Assembly: GCA_030345135.1 (NCBI GenBank)
Contig: CP128386.1
Coordinates: forward strand, 5,531,227 to 5,595,226
DNA: 64,000 bases
Direction of reading: 5' to 3'
Source: Chitinophagaceae bacterium DXS
Lineage (GTDB): Bacteria; Bacteroidota; Bacteroidia; Chitinophagales; Chitinophagaceae
Shown here: one piece after another, positions 35,917 through 45,109 of the stretch
Position numbering within the stretch: the stretch's first letter is position 1
Layout: each line of letters opens with the position of its first letter
Position numbers and translations under genes: made by a program
The notes under the pieces: model-generated
What the model saw: the letters and a program-made list of their open reading frames with translations, nothing else
The model's database searches: none
What the model was told of the DNA's origin: nothing

Positions 35917-37455
35917 AACATGAGCGACGATAATACCACTAACCCTGAATGGTTGATTATAATACTTGTTTATAATCACAAATATCTTGACCAGCTTAAC
36001 GGTCCTACGGCTGGGTTTATTCCAATGGAATGTCAAAAGAATCACCTGTTTAATGCGTTTGAAGATATAAAATATAATAATAATTATAAAGTAGTTCTTG
36101 TAGAAAACAGGCTGGAATTTTTCGAGGAGAATAAACAGATTAAAGTTAGAGAAGTAATTAATATAGTGAACAAAGACCCTTCAAGACTCGATACAGTTGC
36201 AAGGCACATTCCTTCAGATGGCGATATGACATCGAGTGCGAAATTATCCAAATTATTGAAAGACATAAAATCGAAAGTCACTGCAAAAAAACATGCATTA
36301 ATCACTTTTGGACATGGTTCTATTTTCGGCATCAACTTGATTTCATCACCCAACTATTCCCTGCAGCCGGTTTATAACAGACTAGTAGATTTGTCGTTCT
36401 GCAATCAGCAGCCAAAATCTAAGGACCAGCCTACACCTACGAAAGTCAATATATTGGATAAAATTGATGTAAATCAGTATTTTGTGAATAACGCTGCTAC
36501 GCCTGAGCATTTTTTCAACAATGACGGCTCGTTGAAAAAAGAACTGATAGGAAGTAGGGAGAAGATTTTGGAAGAAATCGACAAAGATATCATCCTAAGC
36601 AACAGGGATATTGCAGAAACGATAAAGGACGTTTATGGCAAGCTTGATCTTCTCGTAATGTTTAACTGTTTAATGCAGAGTGTATTTACTCAATTTGAGC
36701 TAAAAGACTGTGTCGATTACTTTGTTGCACCGGTTTCGGGAATCAGTCACCCGGGGTTTAATTACCGCGGTATTTTTGAAGCGTTGAAAGCGGCACAGCC
36801 CCCGGTAGGTACTCAAGATCTGGCCATGTTGTTTTTGAGCACAATTAAAGATGAAAAGGATAAATACTATAAAAAATTTCAGAAAGACATCGATGGTACA
36901 TGGAAAATTGTTTGTAAGAAATTAGTGCCTGAGCAATATGTTGCCATCAAGAAATCTTTTTCGGATTTGATGAACGAGATTTTGCTTTTGAAGCAGCAAG
37001 GCACACGGGTGTTTGCCTGTTTGGATCAAACTTTGGGACAATGCTTTAACTATGCCACCTATTGTTTGCCCAGCAACGAAGCCCAAATTGACCTTTTAGT
37101 GTTTACTACTTACCTGATCGAAAAAATAAATAAGGGATTCTCCAAATTTGTCAATTTAAAAACTGCTGCAGTAAGCCTTCAGCAATCATTGCAAGCAGTT
37201 CAAAGTAGTTCATTCGTTGGCGTTTCATTTTTTAACAGCACCGACAGCTTTATTGATAAAAAATATTTTAATCTTCTTAATTATGGATTTGGGCTAACGC
37301 TGCAGAATTCTAAATATCCACCTTTAAGTCTCCAGAACCAGGTGTATTCACAAAATCCAAACCTAGCCAATTGTTTTCCGGATTTCCTAAATGATGGAGG
37401 AAGCCAGCCCTTCTTAAAATTTTACGATGCGTTTTGTGACATGAATAGAGTTTAA
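35908..37455 (+). CDS. Clostripain-like (C11) caspase-fold protease
   Basis: A 515-residue protein, or 511 if ATG 35920 is used. The first strand EWLIIILVYNHKYL is typical of the caspase fold. The catalytic His is in LITFGHGSIFGINL (His136) and the Cys in LLVMFNCLMQSVF (Cys254), followed by the clostripain-type continuation LKDCVDYFVAPVSGISHPG. No signal peptide is present, unlike many secreted C11 enzymes, so it is probably cytoplasmic. A 110-residue insertion between His and Cys is longer than usual. The start lies within the first codons of the divergent propeller kinase, and the gene converges on the caspase operon. I infer a processing protease within the same module; its substrates are unknown. 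Confidence 0.8.
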   Translation: MQHNMSDDNTTNPEWLIIILVYNHKYLDQLNGPTAGFIPMECQKNHLFNAFEDIKYNNNYKVVLVENRLEFFEENKQIKVREVINIVNKDPSRLDTVARHIPSDGDMTSSAKLSKLLKDIKSKVTAKKHALITFGHGSIFGINLISSPNYSLQPVYNRLVDLSFCNQQPKSKDQPTPTKVNILDKIDVNQYFVNNAATPEHFFNNDGSLKKELIGSREKILEEIDKDIILSNRDIAETIKDVYGKLDLLVMFNCLMQSVFTQFELKDCVDYFVAPVSGISHPGFNYRGIFEALKAAQPPVGTQDLAMLFLSTIKDEKDKYYKKFQKDIDGTWKIVCKKLVPEQYVAIKKSFSDLMNEILLLKQQGTRVFACLDQTLGQCFNYATYCLPSNEAQIDLLVFTTYLIEKINKGFSKFVNLKTAAVSLQQSLQAVQSSSFVGVSFFNSTDSFIDKKYFNLLNYGFGLTLQNSKYPPLSLQNQVYSQNPNLANCFPDFLNDGGSQPFLKFYDAFCDMNRV

Positions 37456-37585
37456 TCCTGCTTAATTCTAGTTGATATAACTGCAGAAAGCTTTTCAAGT
37501 ACTCAACTAGTGATGCCTGAAAAACTTTCCGTTATTAATATGGAAGCGATTATTATCAGCTCCATCCTAACCCAGCGACTATTTG

Positions 37586-38050
37586 TTAATTTGAACTGTG
37601 GACCGGTTCTTGCATTGCGGCAGCCAGCGTTGTGTCTGCGTTCTGTGTTTTAATGTTTGAGTTTTGTGTTTTTCCAACACCGCCAGATGGACTCATTCTT
37701 AACATGATTTGACCATCCTCTTGCTTAAATCCTTTTAACACGGTCAGCTCTATGGCATCAAGCTTCACCACGATCGATTTCTTGTCTGCATCAAACGCTT
37801 CAAAATAAACCTGGTTCTGTATTTTTTTCTCAAAGTCGTCGCCTGCGTCCAAAATAAAGTCGTCATATTTGTTGATGATACCCTTTGCTTCCACATCCGG
37901 AATAAAAACTTGGATATCAATAACCCAACCTCCATTCTCGCCATCGATTTTAGTAAGTTTTATTCCTTGTGTTACAGAGTCGTCTACATTTTCCGGATGT
38001 ACTACTCTTCCTCCGGCAAAAAAAATTGATTTTGTTACGTCAACTGGCAT
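37586..38050 (-). CDS. Hypothetical protein, last gene of the caspase operon
   Basis: A 154-residue hydrophilic protein (MPVDVTKSIFFAGGRVVHPE at the start, IDGENGGWVIDIQVFIPD in the middle). Residues about 5-115 look beta-rich; the last 40 are low complexity (NIKTQNADTTLAAAMQEP). No signal peptide, TM segment or known motif. It lies 200 bases after the M6 gene on the same strand, so it may be the last gene of the operon or have its own promoter. It could be a small binding or inhibitory protein, but nothing in the sequence shows that. Confidence 0.55.
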   Translation of the reverse strand: MPVDVTKSIFFAGGRVVHPENVDDSVTQGIKLTKIDGENGGWVIDIQVFIPDVEAKGIINKYDDFILDAGDDFEKKIQNQVYFEAFDADKKSIVVKLDAIELTVLKGFKQEDGQIMLRMSPSGGVGKTQNSNIKTQNADTTLAAAMQEPVHSSN

Positions 38051-38251
38051 AATTTTAAGTTTTAGGTTTTACAAATAGGTTGCTCCGTTTGTTTAAGTTA
38101 TTTATTTTTTTCTTTCCTCGCAAGGGGTGTGCGCTTTTTCTGAGCCGACTGTTACAAATAGTTTGTTTGCAGGTATGTAAAATGAACTTGAAGAAAAAAG
38201 ATTTAGGGGTTACTATATCATTCCCATACCTTAATTTACTGCCGAAAACTT

Positions 38252-39709
38252 TTACGGTGTTATGATTACGTCGATAACCATCTGATTATCGCCGGGATTT
38301 CCTTTGATGAGGATTGATATGCCGGACCAGTTATTATCAGCTAACTTGAGACTTGGTGTTCCAGTCTGCTCAATTGAATTGACAAGGTTGCCATTGATAG
38401 TTGCCGGATATAAATCATCGCCGTCTCCCCTGTTACCCAAGCCAAACACTTTTGCCAGATCTCGTCGACCATCAGCCTGCATTAGCTCTATGGCAAGATT
38501 GTTTTCATCATTCACGTTGTCTATATCTTCGTCGACTGTATAAATTGCCACGCCTTCATCCGGCAAAAAACTATCCTGCCCACTGCGGCGCCTGTATTCC
38601 ACAAACACGTATTGCTGCGGCCTTGGCATTCGCGCAAGATTTTTTATCAGCACAATACTGCCCTTCTCTGATGCTGGTTTCAATACGATGCCTTTAGTTG
38701 TTTGCGTTATTTCTGTGGGCGCAATCCAATCGTGAAACATCCTGAGCATTCCATTTGGCAACCCGGGCGTGATGCCACCATTGTTCCATGAACCGGAAGC
38801 CATTAAACAATAATTACCAAGCCCATTAGATTTTGTTATGTTGCTTTTACCGGTGTCATAGAAATCAGCCCATCTTGCCGCAAGGTGCCCCCATTCGTGT
38901 GCACAAACACCCATCTGGCAATTTTCCGGCACGGTTAAAAATGTTTTGGCTACAAGCTCTAACCCAACTTTAATTTCATTAGGCACCAACCATTTCAAGC
39001 TCCAAATATCATTACGACTTCCACTTTCTTCTGCACCTCTACCGGAGTGAATAATGAACAATGCTGTTACCGAACCCTCTCCCAGCATATCATATCCGTT
39101 AAAATCAACACCCTGTTTTATTGCTTCTTTTATCGCATCCTCTGCCATGCCTTGTGAGTTACGCGGATAATTACCCATACCGGAAGCAGAGTTGGTATAG
39201 TAGTCGCTTCTATTGGGCAGCCTAAACCATCCGAATACTTTTCCTTGTATATCAATTCCATTGCTGTCTGGGACGTAGTTGCTAATTTTCCTATAGTATT
39301 CAGCCATGCTTCCGGTTGGGAATATATCTATGCTGCCAAAAAGCATTTGCTCGTAAAAAGATGGTTCTCGAAATTCAGCATGTGGTCTGTCTTCAAAATC
39401 AACCAGGAGCACGAGAGTTCTGATAACACCCTTCAATTTTTGGGGCGGCCTGTCGATTAGCTGGGGTTCGTCGGCGCCAGTTGCTTCCCTGATTTTTCCA
39501 TCATCTAACCCAGCAACATCTTCCCCTCTTCTTCCCGAACTCCAGATGTAAAAATATTGTTCGAAGGAGATGTCTTTGGGCAAACGATTTGAATCCTGCA
39601 AACCTCTGTAAGCGGCATATAGCTCCAATAATAAGTTTGGTGAGGGCGGTACCTGGCAACGAGTTTTGTTGCAAAACTTTTTGCCAATGTTTGGGACTTG
39701 TATTAGCAT
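38252..39709 (-). CDS. M6-family metalloprotease without an obvious signal peptide
   Basis: A 485-residue protein. The metzincin-type zinc site is VCAHEWGHLAARWADFYDTG (HEWGH at 271-275), followed by YCLMASGSWNNGG, as in immune inhibitor A (M6) enzymes. An earlier strand LVLLVDFEDRPHAEF and FPTGSMAEYYRKISN also match the family. A C-terminal beta domain ends in a DGDDLYPA-type segment. Most M6 enzymes are secreted; here the N-terminus (MLIQVPNIGKKFCNKTRCQV) is not a signal peptide. It starts 46 bases after the barrel-like gene, in the operon with the caspase. A cytoplasmic or unconventional location is implied. Confidence 0.85.
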   Translation of the reverse strand: MLIQVPNIGKKFCNKTRCQVPPSPNLLLELYAAYRGLQDSNRLPKDISFEQYFYIWSSGRRGEDVAGLDDGKIREATGADEPQLIDRPPQKLKGVIRTLVLLVDFEDRPHAEFREPSFYEQMLFGSIDIFPTGSMAEYYRKISNYVPDSNGIDIQGKVFGWFRLPNRSDYYTNSASGMGNYPRNSQGMAEDAIKEAIKQGVDFNGYDMLGEGSVTALFIIHSGRGAEESGSRNDIWSLKWLVPNEIKVGLELVAKTFLTVPENCQMGVCAHEWGHLAARWADFYDTGKSNITKSNGLGNYCLMASGSWNNGGITPGLPNGMLRMFHDWIAPTEITQTTKGIVLKPASEKGSIVLIKNLARMPRPQQYVFVEYRRRSGQDSFLPDEGVAIYTVDEDIDNVNDENNLAIELMQADGRRDLAKVFGLGNRGDGDDLYPATINGNLVNSIEQTGTPSLKLADNNWSGISILIKGNPGDNQMVIDVIITP

Positions 39710-39755
39710 AAAAGGAGTTTAGTAGTTAAGCAAACATGTTCTCGAAAACAAAAAA

Positions 39756-41042
39756 CTATTTCGATTTGAACATATCAACAATAGCTGAAGGCGAGAAGCT
39801 TAAGCCCCAGGAAAATTTGCCCACGGTATAACTCCTTTGTGCATATTCTTTCGCGTCATCCAAAGACGTAATTTCGCCTATATTTGTAACTTGTGGGTTA
39901 ATCTGATTGGTCCAGGTCCATCCTAGGTTTACGCTTAACTCTTTTGTTATTGCGAAATTGAATCCGGAATAAAGATTGGACAGAGGATCTTTACTAATCT
40001 TAATACCACCATAGATACCGATTCGTTGGAAAATAGCATCATGTATATATTGTCCAAATGACCTGCCTCGTCCCTTACCAAAAACATCCTTCCAAATAGG
40101 ATTGAAGTTGTCTATGTCCCGAGGAAGATGTATTTCAATTATGGAATATAGACTGCTTTTCCACGCTTCTTTTTGTTCTTCATTAGGTTTAACAACGAGG
40201 TTACCATCTTCTATAGAAAAGTTATTCAAGGCATATTTGGTGTTCTCCACTCCGATTTGAAAAGATGCAAGATTTTTTTCGTGAATTGGAAAGGTTAATC
40301 GACTTTCCTCAATTGTTTTGTTGCTTGCGATTACATCACATGGATCTTTTATCCTCTGTGAGTTCACTTCGACTAAAGTAATTTTGAGCCTAGGTGTACT
40401 AGTTATCGGGTTTCCACCCATAACACCTTGCCAAACGTTTTTTGTGTCTTGGAAACTTTTCTTAAAGAAACTCGTCTTGTAGTTAATTTTAATAATTGTG
40501 TTCGATAATTTTTTGTCCTCATTTTCAGCTTGATTAGCGTAAAAATCATCGTCAACATCAATAAAAACAAAAAAAATATTTTTGGTTGCTAACAAATAGT
40601 TGGAAAAGCTTGAACCGTCCTTATTTTTGTGAATTATTATTGTTTTTAACGATGTAAAATCAATTTTTGTTGGAACTGCAGAGGTACCAAATACAATATC
40701 TCGATACACCACAACTACCGCTGCGTTTTCTCCTTTATTGATATTCGTAATCGTTGCATCAATTAAATCACTCAACGAAATCATAGAATTTTGCGAACCT
40801 TTTGTAGTAGTGTAGGTTCCCGGAACATTGTTTAGCTGCAGTGCATGACTTCTTAGAATTGCTTGCAAGGTCGTGACAACGGAACCATCATCGCCTTTTA
40901 GAACTTTGTTTAGTGCTATAGAATTGGGTTCATCAAGAATTGCCTCAACTCTTGTTTTTTCAAACTCATTAAGGCCTTTTTGAGCCAGAGTGTTTATTGT
41001 GAAACAAGAAAACAGTATCAATGTAACAAATGTGTATTTCAT
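39756..41042 (-). CDS. Exported protein with barrel-like C-terminus, unknown function
   Basis: A 428-residue protein with a clear signal peptide (MKYTFVTLILFSCFTINTLAQ). The N-terminal domain (about 25-130, with SMISLSDLIDATITNIN and AAVVVVYRDIVFG) is of unknown type. A middle beta-rich part holds a Ca-like DVDDDF stretch. The last 80 residues (IGIYGGIKISKDPLSNLYSG, SVNLGWTWTNQ, FSWGLSFSPSAI) look like outer-membrane strands. It begins 2 bases after the caspase gene stops, so the two are translationally linked. I do not recognise a family. It could be a surface sensor or pore that works with the caspase, but that is inference. Confidence 0.6.
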   Translation of the reverse strand: MKYTFVTLILFSCFTINTLAQKGLNEFEKTRVEAILDEPNSIALNKVLKGDDGSVVTTLQAILRSHALQLNNVPGTYTTTKGSQNSMISLSDLIDATITNINKGENAAVVVVYRDIVFGTSAVPTKIDFTSLKTIIIHKNKDGSSFSNYLLATKNIFFVFIDVDDDFYANQAENEDKKLSNTIIKINYKTSFFKKSFQDTKNVWQGVMGGNPITSTPRLKITLVEVNSQRIKDPCDVIASNKTIEESRLTFPIHEKNLASFQIGVENTKYALNNFSIEDGNLVVKPNEEQKEAWKSSLYSIIEIHLPRDIDNFNPIWKDVFGKGRGRSFGQYIHDAIFQRIGIYGGIKISKDPLSNLYSGFNFAITKELSVNLGWTWTNQINPQVTNIGEITSLDDAKEYAQRSYTVGKFSWGLSFSPSAIVDMFKSK

Positions 41043-41044
41043 AT

Positions 41045-41752
41045 TTATCCATTTAATGATTGATTACTAAAATTGTTTGCTATTTGTGTTACAGGTCGGT
41101 TAGGTGCCCTTATGCTAGCCATAATGCTTCTTAGACTTGACGCGAGCTGTTGAAACGGCAAGTCCCAGCATCTTCTAAAAGCCGTAAAAAATGCACTATT
41201 AGTGTTATAGTAGCTTGGAACTCCGTCTGAACAAGATGAAATGATCGTATGAAAATCCGTTTGTTGTCCAAAGTTTTCTATCAGCCCAAACGCATTACAG
41301 CAATCTAATACAGTGATTAAATGCCCATTGGGTACTTTTTCATGAAAAGAATCAATAACAGTATTGTAATCAATCTCGGTAAAGAATTCATCCAATCCTG
41401 GGAAAAAGTTAAACTTAAGTTTGTCTGAATATGTTACACAATATGTAATGAAATCTGGAAAGCCTGCGGGGGTTTTGGTCATTAATCTTGAAGCGTGCCC
41501 TGTATAGTAGATTAGCAACCAGTCTGTATTATTGGTGCATCGACTAATAGCATCTTCAATTTTTAACTGAATATTGGCTTTGCCAGCAGTCTTATCATAC
41601 AACATAGGCGATACTATCCAAGGGCTATTCTGATTATTGAGGAAGGCATTAAAATCGTTTGTGTTTTTAAGCGTGAATCCTAATCGCGAAAATCCAGTTG
41701 AATTATCGGAATAATAATCCCCCAAACATAACAATACAGCATACTTGTTCAT
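41045..41752 (-). CDS. Caspase-like (C14) peptidase
   Basis: A 235-residue single-domain caspase-fold protein. It starts MNKYAVLLCLGDYY, the first strand and loop. The catalytic His is in WLLIYYTGHASRL (His86), and the Cys in LITVLDCCNAFGL (Cys152, the DCC-type motif of p20 domains). TDFHTIISSCSDGVPSYYNT matches the segment after the catalytic Cys where substrate loops form. There is no fused sensor domain, TM helix or signal peptide, so control must come from neighbours. It lies 11 bases after the TM/coiled-coil gene and 2 before the barrel-like gene. Prokaryotic caspase-like proteins often act in stress or immune signalling; that role here is inferred. Confidence 0.85.
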   Translation of the reverse strand: MNKYAVLLCLGDYYSDNSTGFSRLGFTLKNTNDFNAFLNNQNSPWIVSPMLYDKTAGKANIQLKIEDAISRCTNNTDWLLIYYTGHASRLMTKTPAGFPDFITYCVTYSDKLKFNFFPGLDEFFTEIDYNTVIDSFHEKVPNGHLITVLDCCNAFGLIENFGQQTDFHTIISSCSDGVPSYYNTNSAFFTAFRRCWDLPFQQLASSLRSIMASIRAPNRPVTQIANNFSNQSLNG

Positions 41753-41763
41753 AAAATAATTCT

Positions 41764-43365
41764 TTAACTTGTTATCGACATCAATTTCATCCTTAAGTCA
41801 TCAATTTTAGTTTGGGTCAACTGAATTTGATGAATGAGGTTATTAATATTTTCGATATCCTGGGCAAATAGATTATTTCTTGGGACGGCTGACAATTTTT
41901 CGAGTAAGTTCTTCTTAACCTTCAACTGATTCATTTCGTTCATTAATTCATTTCTAGTGTCTTTTCTATTTTCAGAATTTGAGCTAAGACTTAGGTCGCC
42001 TGTTGTCCGTCCAGAATTATTAATTGAATTTTGAACATCCTGCATTTTTTTAGACAGATCATTTAATGCAATTGCGGAGTTTAAATCGCGATTAGCATTT
42101 TCCAATTCAGTCAATTGCTTAACATGAGTAATTTTGAAATTCAAAAGCTGTGCAGGAATTGAGAATATTGCTTTGAGTATGTTGATAGGAATAGAAACAA
42201 AACTTTCAAACTCGCTTGGTTTAACAATATAGTTTTCTACTAGCAAGCCATTTGAAAATTTAGGCGTATTGGTTCTCTTAACCAAAGAGGATCTTTGAAT
42301 GGGCACTTCTATAACAATTGACGGGTCGGGAATTAGCACATTATAAAGAACAGGACTTTGGTTATTAAAGGAAGGCGCTTTTACCAAAGCCTGCATGGCA
42401 AGCTTGAACAGTGGCCGAGTGAGAATGCCATAATAGATGTTACCAGGGCTTTGACTGAAGCATTGCTTCGGGCAATTATGTTGAATCTCAAAAGTAGCAT
42501 CCACCAACACATCTTCTTTTGTAATTCCATCTATCGCGATAATCCAATCTTTGGAAATTATTGGAGTTATTTGGAGTTCATCAGAGGTAACAATGAATAT
42601 TTTCTTGTAAGTGGTAGTTTCTGCGATTGCATATTGCGGCAATACAATCTCCTGCATTAAGGAGGCAGCAGCTTGTGCCGAAAGGATCTTCTTTGGCGCC
42701 TCGCTTATCTCTGCGATAATATTGCTCAGTCTGTCTTCTGTTACTACGGACACGCCTTCTAATAAGCATGAAGAGTTAACATTGAGTCGTAGTTCGTCAT
42801 TTGCAAAGGAAAAAGAGTTATAGTTCAATCCCAACAATAAGGACGTGTCTGGCTCAATTGCTACTGTAGTATCCAAAGTTAAGTCCGACAAGATTGCCTC
42901 GATTATTGAGTTGTCTGTAATTGATCTTAGGACAGTTACTTGTGCAGTAGCAGTTATTTTTAGAGATGCTGTTGGCAAGTAATAACATTGGTCGGCAATG
43001 AAAGGTTGTTCAGGTATCATTATCGCCTCATCATTGCCATCTATTTGACTACGAAGTTCCTCAAGCATTTGCATATTTTTGCTTTCCGCATCATCTTTGC
43101 CTTTTTTCGTCTCAAGCTCTCCAATTACTTTGTCAATCATTGGGAGTATCGGTTTAAATCTTTCGAATCTTTGTTTCTTTGGTTTTTTACTATTATCATC
43201 ATCCAGTTTCAACACATTAGTCGATACAACAAACTTTCTGCTCTTCCAATTAAAGAGATAAATAGTCAATACCACTAAAAAAAATATCACGAAGAACCAC
43301 ACCCATGCTTTCATGGAAGGTAGAAACTCCAAAATATCCAGGTGTATGTTTAGAAGTGTTAGCAT
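41764..43365 (-). CDS. Membrane-anchored coiled-coil protein, first gene of the caspase operon
   Basis: About 533 residues from the ATG at 43365; a TTG-started extension to 43431 is less likely. One strong TM helix lies near the N-terminus (WVWFFVIFFLVVLTIYLF). A basic stretch, a long mixed domain with repeated beta strands (LTLDTTVAIEPDTSLLLG, LRLNVNSSCLLEG), and a C-terminal coiled coil (about 420-530: LTELENANRDLNSAIALNDL, then LMNEMNQLKVKKNLLEKL) follow. I recognise no family. As the first gene of the caspase operon and a membrane-tethered assembly-type protein, it is a candidate scaffold or sensor for the protease. Topology (which side the large domain faces) cannot be decided from the sequence, although the Lys/Arg-rich flank after the helix favours a cytoplasmic C-terminus. 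Confidence 0.6.
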   Translation of the reverse strand: MLTLLNIHLDILEFLPSMKAWVWFFVIFFLVVLTIYLFNWKSRKFVVSTNVLKLDDDNSKKPKKQRFERFKPILPMIDKVIGELETKKGKDDAESKNMQMLEELRSQIDGNDEAIMIPEQPFIADQCYYLPTASLKITATAQVTVLRSITDNSIIEAILSDLTLDTTVAIEPDTSLLLGLNYNSFSFANDELRLNVNSSCLLEGVSVVTEDRLSNIIAEISEAPKKILSAQAAASLMQEIVLPQYAIAETTTYKKIFIVTSDELQITPIISKDWIIAIDGITKEDVLVDATFEIQHNCPKQCFSQSPGNIYYGILTRPLFKLAMQALVKAPSFNNQSPVLYNVLIPDPSIVIEVPIQRSSLVKRTNTPKFSNGLLVENYIVKPSEFESFVSIPINILKAIFSIPAQLLNFKITHVKQLTELENANRDLNSAIALNDLSKKMQDVQNSINNSGRTTGDLSLSSNSENRKDTRNELMNEMNQLKVKKNLLEKLSAVPRNNLFAQDIENINNLIHQIQLTQTKIDDLRMKLMSITS

Positions 43366-43676
43366 AAAATTTTTTATAACGATTAAAATAAATGCTGATG
43401 TAAAATTGTAACACTCCGCATTCCAGCACAACGGGAAAAAGTCCCAACTTATAAAGGGTTTTTTCCTGTTTTGTTTGCTGGAAATAACTGGTTTCCTGAA
43501 TCTCGATCAATGGAAAATTAAATTCGTTGTAGGTTTGAATGATTCATCTGAGAAAAAAAGTTGCATCAACCTATTTTCTATTAAAACAACATCTATAGCT
43601 GAAAGATCGATTGATCTTATTGATAGTAGCACGACAATAAACAGCTTTAAAAGAAATTTAAATTGGAGGGTTTACA

Positions 43677-44438
43677 ATGATACTCTACGCTATTGCCGCA
43701 ATATTAATTTTGCTGATTCTAACGGGATTAGTTTTTTTCTGTATCCTTAGTAGAATCAATGGTGACATCAACAACAAATACAGACAAACGCAGGCGCGTA
43801 TAACCGAGGCACAACTAGAATCTCGTATGGAAACCCAGGAACGCACGCTGCAACACATCAACTACGAACTAAACAACAACATCAACCAGGTTGCGAGTGT
43901 AATAAAAATGACGCTGCACACTGTGGACATTAGCGACAATGATAAAACCGCGAAAAAACTCGAAGAGATGACGGAGATGACAAGGCAGCTAATGGCAGGT
44001 GTTAAGACTTTGTCATTCGACATTGAGCTGGAAAGCATTGCAAACACTAATCTTTTTAGTGCATTGACACATGAAACAGGTCGCATCAACCGAGCGGGAT
44101 CGCTACCGGTTGTTTTTGAGTGCAGTAGTGAACCAATAAAACTTGAACATACAAAAACTCTAATTGCCTATCGCATAGCCCAGATGATTCTTGACAACGC
44201 AATTATGCATAGCCATGCTAAGCAGATAAACATCAAACTTCATTTTACCAAAAATTTAATTACATTAACTTTAAAGGATGATGGCAGAGGGTTTGATGTT
44301 GAGAAAACATTGTCAACTAACACTTCAGGAGGTTTGATGAAGGCAATGCGAAGGGCCAAAATGATAAATTCGAAGCTGACAATCACCAGTGTTGTCGGCG
44401 TTGGCACAACTGTAATAATTAAAATACCTTGCGTATGA
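43677..44438 (+). CDS. Kinase-like HATPase protein lacking the phospho-accepting His
   Basis: A 253-residue protein with one N-terminal TM helix (ILYAIAAILILLILTGLVFF) and a coiled linker. The dimerization segment reads TLQHINYELNNNINQVASVI; in relatives the LNN part is LHD or IHD, so the phospho-acceptor His and the following Asp are Asn66 and Asn67. The HATPase keeps the N box (MILDNAIMHSHAKQI) and G boxes (LKDDGRGFD, GGLMKAMRRAKMI). It would bind ATP but probably cannot autophosphorylate in the usual way. Its stop overlaps the regulator start (ATGA), a coupled pair. It may act as a phosphatase or modulator, with the propeller kinase at 32857-35916 as the real phosphodonor. Start supported by GGAGGG seven bases upstream. 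Confidence 0.8.
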   Translation: MILYAIAAILILLILTGLVFFCILSRINGDINNKYRQTQARITEAQLESRMETQERTLQHINYELNNNINQVASVIKMTLHTVDISDNDKTAKKLEEMTEMTRQLMAGVKTLSFDIELESIANTNLFSALTHETGRINRAGSLPVVFECSSEPIKLEHTKTLIAYRIAQMILDNAIMHSHAKQINIKLHFTKNLITLTLKDDGRGFDVEKTLSTNTSGGLMKAMRRAKMINSKLTITSVVGVGTTVIIKIPCV

Positions 44439-45109
44439 AACATACAGCCCCGATAAAATTAGCGTTGGTTGACGATCATAAATTATTTCGAAAGGGCTTG
44501 ATTGGCATTCTCGAAATGATGGATAAGGAATATGAAATTATATTTGAAGCGGAAAATGGAATTGATCTCCAACAAAAGATTCAAAAAGATAATCAACCAG
44601 ACATTATTCTGATGGATGTAAACATGCCGGGCATGGATGGTTTCGACGCTGTCAAATGGCTTGTTGAAACATATCCGCTAGTTAACATACTCGTAATAAG
44701 CATGGTCGAAAAAGAGGAGCAGATCGTAAAAATGCTTAAACTAGGAGTTAAGGGCTATTTGTATAAAGATATTGAACCGAATGAATTGAAAAATGCACTT
44801 AATTCAATTGTCAATAAAGGCTATTATTATACAGACTTTATTACTGGTAAACTAATTCATTCAATTCAACATCCCTCTGAACTGAATGAAACCCAGGATG
44901 CTTTTCATTTGCTAAATGAAAGGGAAATGGAGTTTTTGAAATTTGCCTGTACTGAAATGACTTATAATGAGATAGCCCACAAAATGTTCCTTAGCCCTAA
45001 AACAATTGACGGCTATAGGAACGCTTTATTTGAAAAACTAAATGTAAAAAGCAGGGTGGGCTTGGCTATGTATGCAGTTAAAAATGGGCTTGTAGAAATT
45101 TCAAACTGA
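44435..45109 (+). CDS. NarL/FixJ-family response regulator coupled to the kinase-like gene
   Basis: A 224-residue protein from ATG 44435; the TTG two codons earlier is less likely. The ATG overlaps the preceding TGA by the ATGA arrangement. The receiver has Asp13-Asp14 in ALVDDHKLF, phospho-acceptor Asp61 in ILMDVNMPGMDG and Lys in YLYKDI. The LuxR helix-turn-helix is LNEREMEFLKFACTEMTYNE with the recognition segment SPKTIDGYRNALFEKL. It should be a transcription activator or repressor. It is divergent from the caspase operon across a 311-base gap and is the obvious candidate to regulate it. Confidence 0.9.
   Translation: MKHTAPIKLALVDDHKLFRKGLIGILEMMDKEYEIIFEAENGIDLQQKIQKDNQPDIILMDVNMPGMDGFDAVKWLVETYPLVNILVISMVEKEEQIVKMLKLGVKGYLYKDIEPNELKNALNSIVNKGYYYTDFITGKLIHSIQHPSELNETQDAFHLLNEREMEFLKFACTEMTYNEIAHKMFLSPKTIDGYRNALFEKLNVKSRVGLAMYAVKNGLVEISN

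Noticed and set aside
38080..38265. 61-codon plus-strand frame between the M6 and 37586 genes
   Set aside because: Low-complexity Phe/Leu/Lys-rich text opposite the operon direction; looks like chance in AT-rich DNA.
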